Assembly: GCA_025618425.1 (NCBI GenBank)
Contig: CM046850.1
Location: 27,222,133-27,286,132 of the forward strand
Origin: Heliocidaris tuberculata
Taxonomy: Eukaryota > Echinodermata > Echinoidea > Camarodonta > Echinometridae
Direction of reading: 5' to 3'
Length of the DNA: 64,000 nt
Under the pieces are notes generated by a model that worked only from the letters and a program-made list of their open reading frames with translations, did no database searches and was not told the DNA's origin. The first letter of the stretch is position 1. Every line of letters begins with the position of its first letter. Of this stretch, positions 40,972 through 53,655 are shown in pieces. The position numbers and the translations under genes are program-made.

Positions 40972-43900
40972 AAAAAAAAAAAAAAAAAAAAAAAAGCTGC
41001 AGGCATGGCATGCCATGCATGCGCCACGCACGGCCATAGCCTAGCCACACCACCATACCATACCGGCTCGTTGTGTAGACATATGGGGCAAATGTACGAA
41101 GCCCAGAAGGGCCAAATCGGAAAAGGGTGAACTGTTTATCCACATTTTGAATCTCAAATAAAATCTGTCCTTATATCCGTCGATTCCCAGGTGATTTGCC
41201 ACAATATGATAAGCCTATTGTGAGCTCATGTCTAGTATGAGTTTCTCAACATTTGTATGCGTATGGTGTGTGTGTCCACCCGGGGGGGGGGTTTCCTTTC
41301 ATCTATCCTCTTCTCTTTCCTTATGTATTTCTTTGTTTTTCCTTTCATCTATCCTCTTCTCTTTCCTTATGTATTTCTTTGTTTTTCCTTTCATCTATCC
41401 TCTTCTCTTTCCTTATGTATTTCTTTGTTTTTCCTTTCATCTATCCTCTTCTCTTTCCTTATGTATTTCTTTGTTTTTCCTCTTCTATATCCTCTCCCAT
41501 TTCCTTATAGTGTATTTCTTTGTTTTTCATCTTCTATATCCTCTCCCCTTTCTTAATATATTTCTTTGGTTTTGCTTGTCACAGAATTATGGAGGAAAAC
41601 ATCTGATACCCCCCCCCCCCCCCCCACTGAGCGACTTTTTGAGGGCTGGCGAAAAAAAACTGTTTCCCCCCCCCCCCCCCCTTTCCCCTCCCCCTCCCCC
41701 TCCCCCCTCCCTCCTCCCCCTCACTGAGCGAGTTTTGGAGGGCTGGCGAGAAGAAAAAAATACGGGTCTCCCTCCAAGCAGAATTTGACAGTTGATAAAA
41801 TTTGGCCCCCCTCTAAAAAATCCTGGCTACGCTACTGCTTCCCTCCCCCTCTCACAGGCTTTCATTTTCTCATACTCTCTTATTCTCTTATTCTCTCTTA
41901 TACAACCGATCTGTAAAAATGACTCCAATAGAAATGAGGACAAAATAATGATCTCTCTTTGTTTTGTTTTTTCAATCTATACATTTAATGAGATCGACCA
42001 CCAACATTATGCAATCCCATTCTTCACATCCATGACAGAATAGCAAGGGCGGATCCAGGGGAGGGGCCGAATCGGCCGCGGCCCCCCTTCTGAAACCCAA
42101 CTGGCATACCTTAAGTACACAATAAAAAAAATTGCCCCCTTAATTGTGTACTTTTCTGGCTCTGTGCCCCCTATTTTACAAAATCCTGGATCGGCCCCGG
42201 AATAGGAATTACATTCTCTTGAACTACAAACTACAGGCATACGCGGGCTCTTACCTATAGAATGTAAATAAAACCGGATCGAGCACCATTAGTTTGGGAG
42301 CCCACAAGGCTACAATGTCAGTCTATTTACCCTCCGAGAAAACTTATAAAAAGGCCCACCCCGCAAGACTGACGTGACAGAGTGGACCAGTCGCGGATTT
42401 AGGGGGGGGGGAGGCAATCCAAGCCCGTGCCCCCCTTTTGAAACAAAATTATACGTCATTATTTGTTCCCCCCTTTTAGAACTGATAACTTTTATTTTTT
42501 ATTTTTTTTTTGCTTGTCAGAGAATTATGGAGGAAAACTGGACCCCATAAAATCTGATACCCCCCCCCCCCCCCCACTGAGCGACTTTTGGAGGCCTGGC
42601 GAGAAGAAGAAAATTCTCGCCACCCCCCCCCCCCCCCCCCCCCCCCAACTAAGCAACTTTTGGAGGGCTCTCGGGGCTGTCGGTCTCGTTGGCTGAAGCC
42701 AAACTAAACGACGATCAGCAAGGAAAAACTTTGATGAGCCAAGTTTGAGGAGAACACCTTTGGCAAACAGACAGAGTTCCATCGGCAACGCCACCACCTC
42801 GATCGGGATCGCAGATCGCAAACAATGTAGGTGTTGCCAGGTGCGTAGCCAGGGAAGGGGGGAGGTGGGGGCGGTCGCCCCCCAAAAACAAAACAAACGC
42901 CAACTAAAAAAACAAAACAAAAAAAGCGAGAGCGAAAAAGTGGGAGAAAATGAGAGAAAACTGAAAGCTTAAAAAGCCTCTACCAGCCGTTATCTTTCTC
43001 TCAAATTTGCTAAAATGTCAGAGCTTTCGCGCTTGGCGCGGGAAGGGGGAAACTCCCCCTCCCTGCACCCACCCCCTGTTACACACATTGCAGTATTGCT
43101 TCCAAGTAATTGCCAAAGCAGTCCGGGCGTCGAACTAACTTTCCGCCTAAAAAAAGAAAAGGGTGCTACGAGCCGTTATCTTTCTCTCAAATTTGCTAAA
43201 ACTTCAGAGCTTTCGCACTTCGCGCGGGAAGGGGGAAACTCCCCCCCCCCCCCTGCACCAACCCCTGTTACACACATTGCAGTATTGCTTCCAAATTCAT
43301 GTAATTGAAAAGCAGTCCGGGCGTCGAACTATAAATTTCCGCCAAAAAAACGTTGCTACGTAATAATTACTACGTACGTACCTAATAAATACTACGTACG
43401 TACGTAATAATAAAACTTGATAAGGGTGAACTATTTTTAGCGACGTTATTACAAATTTGAGAGAAAGAAAACGGCTCGTAGCAAACATTTTTTTTTGGCG
43501 GAAAGTTATAGTTCGACGCCCGGACTCAGAGGCGGCGCTCCCGGGGGGGGGCAAGGTGTGGGGGGCACAGTGCCCCCAACTTTTTCAATACCCCAAAAGT
43601 GCCCCTTTTTATCTAAGAAAAGTGCCTCTTTTCAATTAGCTGATAAGTGCCCCCTTTTCTTCGTATAGTGCCCCTTTTTCTTTCTAATAAGTACCCTTTT
43701 TACCTTCTGACAAGTGCCCCCTTTAATCTCAGACATTACTGCCCCTTTTGAAATCTATAATAAGTGCCCTTTTTTGTCTGATTAGTGCCCATTTTCCGTT
43801 CTAATAGTGCAACTTTTCCTTCTGATAATAGCCTTTTTTCACCTCTGATGCGTGCCCCTTTTCCTTCTTATAACTGCGCCCCTTCTTCTTTCTGATAAAT

Positions 43901-46900
43901 GCCCTTTTCACCTTCTGATAAGTGCCCCTTTTAACCTCAGACATAACTGCCCTTTTTGAAATCTGTGCCTTTGTTTTTCGTCTGATTAGTGCCCATTTTT
44001 AGTTCTAATAGTGCAATGCTCCCTTCTTATAAGTGCCCCTTTTCATCTCTGATAAGTGCCCCTTTGAAATCCGACAAGTGTCCCTGTTTTTGTCTGATTA
44101 GTGCCCATTTCCGTTCTAATAGCGCAATTTTTCCTCATGATAAGTGCCCTTTTCACCACTGATAAATGCCTCTTTTTAAGTGCCCCTTTTACTTCTGATC
44201 AGTGCGCCTTTTTCTTTCTAACAGTATTATTTTCCCTTTTGATAAGTGCCCCTTTTGTCTTCTGATAAATGCCCTACCTGTATAACTTTATATATTTAAT
44301 ATATTTTACCTATACCCCGATGTCGCTTACAAACTGTGCCCTAAAGTCCACAAAAGAGCCATATAACCTAGCTCCAAATAATCAGAGAGGCTTCATAATA
44401 ATAGATTCCCCTACTGATATCAGCACAATGTAGGGCAGTGGAGCAGGGGGCAGGAGGGGCACAATTTCCTAGATTATACAAGAATGAGCAGTGCCTCTAA
44501 ATCACAACAGGAAGGAGGACAATTTTTTTCTTAAATTTTTCCAAAGCTCGCTCGCGACGCTCGCTCGCATTTACCATTGTTTTCTTATCATATTGGGAAA
44601 ATCGCTGCTATTCAAAATATCTTGAATATTTTGCTCGCTAGCTCACAAATGAATAATCGGACCATTACACTCAACTGCAAAGTAGTTTTTATCTAGAACC
44701 ATGTTAAGACATAAACAATAATGTGTCGAAAATGATCCTCGATAGTGTATTAATCAGAATGTAGCGGTATACTAATGTCTCAAAGTGGCATTTTCCGCCT
44801 TGTTTTCACCCTTTGTAAGTGCCCCTTTTTGTTGGTGCCCCCCCCCACTTTGAAAGACACTCCGCCGCCCCTGCCCGGACTGCTTTTCAATTATTTGGAA
44901 GCAATACTGCAATGTGTGTAACAGGGGGTGGGTGCAGGGAGGGGGAGTTTCCCCCTTCCCGCGCCAAGCGCGAAAGCTCTGACGTTTTAGCAAATTTGAG
45001 AGAAAGATAACGGCTGGTAGAGGCTTTTTAAGCTTTCAGTTTTCTCTCATTTCCTCCCACTTTTTCGCTCTCGCTTTTTTTGTTTTGTTTTTTTAGTTGG
45101 CGTTTGTTTTGTTTTTGGGGGGCGACCGCCCCCACCTCCCCCCCTTCCCTGGCTACGCACCTGGCAACACCTACATTGTTTGCGATCTGCGATCCCGATC
45201 GAGGTGGTGGCGTTGCCGATGGAACTCTGTCTGTTTGCCAAAGGTGTTCTCCTCAAACTTGGCTCATCAAAGTTTTTCCTTGCTGATCGTCGTTTAGTTT
45301 GGCTTCAGCCAACGAGACCGACAGCCCCGAGAGCCCTCCAAAAGTTGCTTAGTTGGGGGGGGGGGGGGGGGTGGCGAGAATTTTCTTCTTCTCGCCAGCC
45401 CTCCAAAAGTCGCTCAGTGGGGGGGGGGGGGGTATCAGATTTTATGGGGTCCAGTTTTCCTCCATAATTCTCTGACAAGCAAAAAAAAATAAAAAAATAA
45501 AAGTTATCAGTTCTAAAAGGGGGGAACAAATAATGACGTATAATTTTGTTTCAAAAGGGGGGCACGGGCTTGGATTGCCTCCCCCCCCCCTAAATCCGCG
45601 ACTGGTCCACTCTGTCACGTCAGTCTTGCGGGGTGGGCCTTTTTATAAGTTTTCTCGGAGGGTAAATAGACTGACATTGTAGCCTTGTGGGCTCCCAAAC
45701 TAATGGTGCTCGATCCGGTTTTATTTACATTCTATAGGTAAGAGCCCGCGTATGCCTGTAGTTTGTAGTTCAAGAGAATGTAATTCCTATTCCGGGGCCG
45801 ATCCAGGATTTTGTAAAATAGGGGGCACAGAGCCAGAAAAGTACACAATTAAGGGGGCAATTTTTTTTATTGTGTACTTAAGGTATGCCAGTTGGGTTTC
45901 AGAAGGGGGGCCGCGGCCGATTCGGCCCCTCCCCTGGATCCGCCCTTGCTATTCTGTCATGGATGTGAAGAATGGGATTGCATAATGTTGGTGGTCGATC
46001 TCATTAAATGTATAGATTGAAAAAACAAAACAAAGAGAGATCATTATTTTGTCCTCATTTCTATTGGAGTCATTTTTACAGATCGGTTGTATAAGAGAGA
46101 ATAAGAGAATAAGAGAGTATGAGAAAATGAAAGCCTGTGAGAGGGGGAGGGAAGCAGTAGCGTAGCCAGGATTTTTTAGAGGGGGGCCAAATTTTATCAA
46201 CTGTCAAATTCTGCTTGGAGGGAGACCCGTATTTTTTTCTTCTCGCCAGCCCTCCAAAACTCGCTCAGTGAGGGGGAGGAGGGAGGGGGGAGGGGGGAGG
46301 GGGAGGGGGGAGGGGAACAGTTTTTTTTCGCCAGCTCTCAAAAAGTCGCTCAGTGGGGGGGGGGGTATCAGATGTTTTCCTCCATAATTCTGTGACAAGC
46401 AAAACCAAAGAAATATATTAAGAAAGGGGAGAGGATATAGAAGATGAAAAACAAAGAAATACACTATAAGGAAATGGGAGAGGATATAGAAGAGGAAAAA
46501 CAAAGAAATACATAAGGAAAGAGAAGAGGATAGATGAAAGGAAAAACAAAGAAATACATAAGGAAAGAGAAGAGGATAGATGAAAGGAAAAACAAAGAAA
46601 TACATAAGGAAAGAGAAGAGGATAGATGAAAGGAAAAACAAAGAAATACATAAGGAAAGAGAAGAGGATAGATGAAAGGAAACCCCCCCCCCCCCCCGGG
46701 TGGACACACACACCATACGCATACAAATGTTGAGAAACTCATACTAGACATGAGCTCACAATAGGCTTATCATATTGTGGCAAATCACCTGGGAATCGAC
46801 GGATATAAGGATAGATTTTATTTGAGATTCAAAATGTGGATAAACAGTTCACCCTTTTCCGATTTGGCCCTTCTGGGGCTTCGTACATTTGCCCCATATG

Positions 46901-47086
46901 TCTACACAACGAGCCGGTATGGTATGGTGGTGTGGCTAGGCTATGGCCGTGCGTGGCGCATGCATGGCATGCCATGCCTGCAGCTTTTTTTTTTTTTTTT
47001 TTGGTGTTTAAAAAAAAAACAAAAACAAAAACAAAAAAACACCCCGAATTTTTTTTTTTTTTTTTTTTTTGTGTTACTATTTTTAG

Positions 47087-47157
<71 letters not shown>

Positions 47158-49362
47158 GATTTTTTTTTTTTTCATGTGGCAGCAATGGGCTTTCGTAGGT
47201 TGTAGATCAAATTTTAACTTATATTTAAAAAACGAAACAATTTCACTTACTGAGGAGGGGAAAAAATAAATACTGCAGCTTGGAATTTTAAGTATCTTGC
47301 TATATTATCAACTACTATCCGAAAAAAATCCTTCGAAAACTTTGGTTTTTGAAATGCCAAATAGGCTCTGGGTCATAGAGAGAAATTTTCAGGGGGTAGA
47401 AAAGTAAAAATTGTCCAGTAGTTTCACTAAGTGAAACTGTTGGATCAAATGTGAAAATTTCAAATGCAACGAAAGTGGGATTTCTATTCCCTTCAACCGT
47501 CGGATACATTTCAATTTAATGATTTTGGAATGATCCAATACAAACTGAACAGGTTACCACTTTCTCGAAAAGCTTACGAACCCTTTTATAGCTTTTCCGA
47601 TAACAAAAGTTTCATTCGTTCAAAAATTAAGGGCTGCTACGTCTCATAGGTGTTTTGGGCATCAGGATACCCATCACAACTGGTGACTGGCTTAAATCTT
47701 TCATTAAAAAGTGACATTTGTAGGCAATTCGAGGCCTTAAGAGCATTCACAAAAGGCACTAAAAAACCAAAAACATACATGTACACCCGAAGCAAAGTTA
47801 AAACACGGAACAATGATTCATTTATTTGATCTGAAACTTTGCATGATTTCTCATCCCCCCTCTCTCTATGTCTCTGTCTTTCTCTCTTCTTCTGTCTCTT
47901 ATACCAACACACACACTCTCTCCCCTTACGCACACCCCACCCCCTATCATTCTTTTTTTCTGAAAAGGGGTTAAAATGCATTTAACACATCTGAATATAC
48001 AATTTTTATTTATTTTTTAAAAATTTATTCACGAATGTTTATACAGAGTGGCCTGAATCAGCATAAAACAAAACAAAAAAACAAACATATAAAAATAACA
48101 TAACATAATATAATAACATAACATAGTATAAAGCAGAAAAATTTCCTGGATAATGGCAAGATACAAATCACTTAAAATTAAAACAGGCTGGTCTTCCTCA
48201 GGGCTCTGTTTGATTATGTTTGAAACGATGCAATATTTGGATAGATCAAAAATTGATCAAGGTATGTAGAAGTTCAATTAAAAACGGATTAAAAAACATG
48301 TAAGGTGAAGTATATAGAAAAAAACTAAAGCATTACACTGCACATGAGTGTGGATATGAGAATGACAAAACATAACAAAATATGATGTGACATAAATACA
48401 TCAAGTTATAGTTAATCATAAAATTATATATGAACTTACTCAGATAAACCAAAGAGAGTAAGAATATGTTTATTACTAACATGCGTAAAAAAAGAAATTC
48501 AGTTTTTAACAGGAGAGAGAGAGAGAAAAAATGTAACTACGAAGATTAAAAAGGTTGCATAAAAAATTCAGTATGAAATGATACAGTGAAGCAAATGATA
48601 CAGTGATCCAAATAATTGGATTGCATAATACATTCGGCTATAAAACAATAGAGGTGGTCATGTTTAAAGGCTGTAGATATGTCTCTATGTGCCTAAGAAG
48701 GTGTTTGAAGGAGTGAATAGTTTTTGAGAGCCGTACATGGTTGGGAAGTTGGTTCCAATTAAGTGAGCCTAGATGTACAAAAGATCATATGCATAATGTT
48801 ATACAATGAATGTATTACATTAATAATAATAATGATAAGTGTCTTAAAGGAGAATGAAACCCTGGGGGAAAAATCAATTTTAATGAAAGGAGAGGATAGA
48901 GAGAAGCAATTTTTAAAAAAAAGTTCCATCAAAATCGGTTACGAAATGAGAAAGTTATGAAAGTTTGAAAAGTCTCAATTTACTTTCTATGGCGATCCTG
49001 AAATTGGCAATGTTGCTTCAAAGTGACAGGTTTAGTAGTACAACTGTCCATAATGTTTTGTAAACAAAATTTGATATTTTCCCCATTATCTCTCAAGGTG
49101 CAGCTTGTCTCCTTCTTAGCTCAAGATGTATCATGGGAAAATGTATTACAAAGCATATGTTGAGTTCACAAAAAGACAAGCAGCATCTTTAGAGATAATG
49201 GAGAAAATATGAAATGTTTGTGTATACAAAACATATAACTTTTTAAAATTGCTTCTCTCTATCCTCTCTTTTCATTAAAATGGATATTTCCCCAGGTTTC
49301 ATTCTCCTTTAAGGCAGCTTGGCTGAAGCGAAAATGATAATAGTAGGCTTCTTCAGAATCCC

Positions 49363-49400
<38 letters not shown>

Positions 49401-49805
49401 ACCACAGTTTTGTATCTTTATATACACACAGAATAGCTAAATATGCGATATTATATATACGTATATCAAAAGCAGGTCACCTTCTGTATACATGTATTTG
49501 AAAACAACCTAAGGTAATTCCAGATTTCACCGCCTGAATCATAAATAATTTAATTTTACCGTCACAAACATAACTTGGGCGGCTAAATTCCTTGACTGTA
49601 TTTATGTTGAGCTTGAGAACCACCTGAACATAATGGGGATAGCCCATGGCGATCATATAACGTTACATTACAGCGTGGAGCTAATAGAGGTAGTTAGGAG
49701 GGCCGTGGCAGGGAGATAGAGAGAGAGAGAGAGGGGGGGGGGGGAAGAAAGGAAAGAAGTGAAAGAAAGAGGTAGAAAGAAAGTAGAAGGCAAATCAGAG
49801 ATAAT

Positions 49806-49844
<39 letters not shown>

Positions 49845-52800
49845 ATAGAGAGACAGAGAGATGGAGAGAGAGAGAGAGAGAGAGAGAAGTGAAAGTTAAG
49901 AGAGAAAATGACAGATAGAGAGAAAGCGGATATAGGACAGACGATTAAAAGGAATGTAGACGCAAGATGAGAATAGAAGTGAAAAAAAAAGCGAAAAGGA
50001 TAAATAGATATAGGCCCCTAAAGCGGTGAGATTGAGAATAAGAGAGTGATATAGAGATGTTGGTGGATACAGCGAGTAACTTGTAGAGGAGGGTAGAGCG
50101 AATAGTATTCCTTTATCATTAATGCTTATGGAATATTTATATAATATTGAATGACCTTAAGTGGGATACAAGGGTATATCGCACGAGCTATGAGCATATT
50201 TCACGAGTCGGCACGACGAGTGAAATATTTTCAAAGCGAATATATATTAGTATACTATCATGTGATGAAAGAGAAAACGCTCTGTGTTCTAATAAATCAT
50301 AATATTGTTGTGTACAACAGCCCGATATGAAATTGTATCACTTAAAAACAAAGTAGTATCTGATGTTTTGCTTCGAACTACTGTTAAACTACCGCCAAAA
50401 TGAACAAGCTGTCAAAAGGAATAAAAACTACTAACAAATGGCAGCTGAATCTGATTTGATTAATGTATATAATAATCAGATGATATTGAGATTGTTTTGG
50501 AGATTTAATATCAGCTGTCCAAGAAATGTCAATCATCACAATCACTTCTCTGGATTTACACTATGTCTCCAAAATACAAACGGGTTTCATTTCATTCATC
50601 GCAGACTGCGCAGCCATAATATTGATAGAATCGATTGAAATTGTCTCTGAACCGTTTGGCGTTATGTAATGTAGAAATGAAAAAGAGAAAGAACGTTTAG
50701 TAAATCAATTTCGGCCAGTAGCCAACAGGCATTTCCCTTCCCCCGACGTGTCCTCGCATAGACGTGGCAATTTTCAGTACCTAGCTACAGACGGCCTGAT
50801 TGTGCAAGATGAAAAGGTGTCATTTTTGCCCCCAAGAAACTATTATGATGAATAGTACGTAGAAAAATATTTGCACGCTGTACACACTAACAATAACCTA
50901 CTTACGATGACTACGTTGTAGTCATAGTACTGATTTTGATATTATGCTGACTGAATGCTACATCCAAAAAACTTTTACAAAAGTGTTCTTTTTCTTATCA
51001 CCTATTTTTTCATATTATTATTGAAAGTTCTTTGTGGATTATATATACATATATATGTTTTCATTGTCTGATTATGTTATATTGTTTAAGATGTAAAATA
51101 AAGTATACATAGAGTATTTAATCATTTGCGAATGGGCTGAATGCAAACAAGAATTGGAAAAACGTTTCGACGTAATTTATCCCCAAGAATGATTTAGACT
51201 TTACTCAGTGTTTTCATTCATGACGATGGAAAGAATAAAAAATGTGACCTTCATCATATGTTTTGACCGAACCCATACAGATTTTGTTTGTATTTACTCC
51301 GTTAGTTTTTCAGTCTTATTTTATCCGTCAATTATTTTTCTTCTGCTTTCCACACATCTTTTTTTTTTTCTTCTTAGTTGGTGCCTCACCCGAGCAGAAG
51401 CAGCTGCTGGAAGACCTGTTTATCACCAACAAGTATAACAAGATTGCCAGGCCAGTCCTAAACGAGACTAGTCCAGTGAATATCACGCTAGAACTCTACC
51501 TTGGACAGATCAATGACGTGGTGAGCAGTGGCGTAGCCAGACTTGTTGAACAGGGGGGGGGGGCAGCAGACGGGGCGGGGGTGACACACAAAATCACAAA
51601 GTCACATATTTACACACACGCAATTACACACAAACACACAAACAGGGGTAGCGGTAGGGTTAAGGTCTTGATTGACCCCTAAGTTCAGTAGATGACCCCT
51701 CTTTTTTAGCGGATGAACGGGGGGGGGGGGGGGCATTGCCCCTTGTGCCTACCCCCTGGCTATGATTATGGTGGTGGGGAAGCAATTCAATCTTATATCA
51801 ATAAAAATTTAGTTTCAACAAGATAAAAACTACTTTCGAAAAATAAACTCAAGGGCAATTTCAAAGGCCTATTGTACTGCCCATAGAAATCAGGTTCGGA
51901 TTACGTAATATGCCATTGTAATGTTCGCACATTTCTAAAGGTGATAGACAGGGCTATTGAAATTGCCTTCAGTTGATTTTTCGAAAATAGTTTTTATCAT
52001 GTTTTTCTAACATATTTCATTTTTAATTTTAAAACCTTTTGTTCCAAATTTCGTAAACTTTCAAACTTTAAACTTCCAAAAGAAAGAAAGAAAACACACA
52101 CACACACACACATATAAAGGAATGAATGTTTTGCCAATATTTTCATTGTAGGTCCAAATACCACCGAAAAAAGAAAGAAAATAGAAACGTGATTTTATAA
52201 AACTTCCCCATTTAACGGTTGACTTTGTTTAACAACTACCCCCCCCCCCCTCCGCCACGGAATTTCACGCCGAAAAAGTCTTTCCCGGGGAGTTTTATTT
52301 AACATCGTGATTTTAAGGTACAATTTGCTTAGAAACTTCGTTAAAAAATTTAAATCCGCTTTAAAACCAATAATACAAGCGAGGCTAGCTTCTTTCCTTT
52401 TTCTTTTTTCTTTTTTTTTTCTTTTTTTTTTTTTTGCATACACACCGTTCAAACACCATGGCTAAAAAACCGTGAGGTAAAAGACTGGCGAATTTTTAAA
52501 GTGTAAATTGGCCGATCAAAAACTAAAATAGGTGTGAACGAGCAGTGTAATTTGAAAATGAAAATAAATAAAATGCAGAAGAGAGTAAAACGTGAAATCT
52601 TCTGTAGGTATATTTTGACGCTTCATACGTCTCGGTCGCGACTGTCATTCTGCACAAGACATTAATACCTCATACACACTCCAACGAATTTGCAATTAGT
52701 AACATTTCGAACTTATCCGTCAACCAATAAAAGGGACAGTAGAGTAGGGGCCTAATGCGCTATCTCCCTTAGATCCTGACTTTCTCTTAGATATCATGAA

Positions 52801-53357
52801 AGAAATGTTCAGAGAAAAATTAATCAAACTTCGGAAATAAACCTTGACCCCACTTAGAAAGAAGAAGAAGAAGAAGAAGAACATTCTAGGCCATCATTGC
52901 GATTGCGCTAATGATCACAGTACATGTTCATCCTCCCCTATAATGGCCCATTTTCCGCCCCGCCCGTTCGATAATATCAGCAAGTAGAAAATCATTACGT
53001 GGACTATTATGCGCGAGAACACGCGCTAATGGGCGTATAATGATCCTAAAATTGTATTAACGGGCGAGCGGAGTGCATTGCGGCGAGTGCAGTAATCCTG
53101 TTAACGTTCTTTACTGTCACGACTGTAGGTCATGCGTTTACGAACCAAGCGAAAACATGAAAGCCAATAATTATGATCATTGTCACTTGATTTGTTGACG
53201 GCAAGAGAGGAAAATGAGGTGTGTTTCTGTAGGAGGTGCCACAAGAAAGAAATTGAAAGTTGGAATAATAATGATAATATATATATATAGATCTATGAAA
53301 AATCAAATCAAATTAAATCAAATAATGATCAAGATGGTACACACACACACACACGTG

Positions 53358-53416
<59 letters not shown>

Positions 53417-53617
53417 TGCGTATAAAAAATTACATATCTTCAAAAATTATACACTGTAAAAAATAACTGTAAAACTACAGGTTTCTTTAGCCTTGAAATT
53501 ACAAGTTATTGCCGCTATTTCAATTTTACAGTCTTTTCCTGTAAAACAACATCAAGTTTTATGGTATACGGGAAATCAGCATATAATTACATAATTTCAA
53601 TGAGTATGCTGATTTCC

Positions 53618-53655
<38 letters not shown>

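Larger units (their letters stand above)
40758..43195 (+). repeat. Left arm of the foldback element
   Basis: Pairs with 44882-47197 and, at its inner end (43121-43195), with 43440-43526 on the far side of the loop. Homopolymer A/T blocks occupy 40785-40995. Confidence 0.8.
40758..47197. mobile_element. 6.4-kb foldback element with about 2.4-kb inverted arms
   Basis: The left end TACGAAAGCCCATTG and right end CAATGGGCTTTCGTA are inverse, and GGTTGT lies on both outer sides (40752-40757 and 47198-47203). The arms are nearly identical in order over their whole length: homopolymer block, ACGCACGGCCATAGCCTAGC, a 46-bp tandem repeat, poly-C blocks, hAT-like segments and GCGCGGGAAGGGGGAAACTC. Differences are mostly in homopolymer lengths. 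No transposase frame is visible, so it is non-autonomous. The modular arms recall TU foldback elements known from sea urchins, though TU elements are reported with 8-bp duplications. Confidence 0.85.

Noticed and set aside
41228..41788. 186-residue Phe/Ser/Leu/Pro-rich frame and its mirror at 46204-46722
   Set aside because: It is the translation of the 46-bp tandem repeat and poly-C blocks of the foldback arms, open in several frames.
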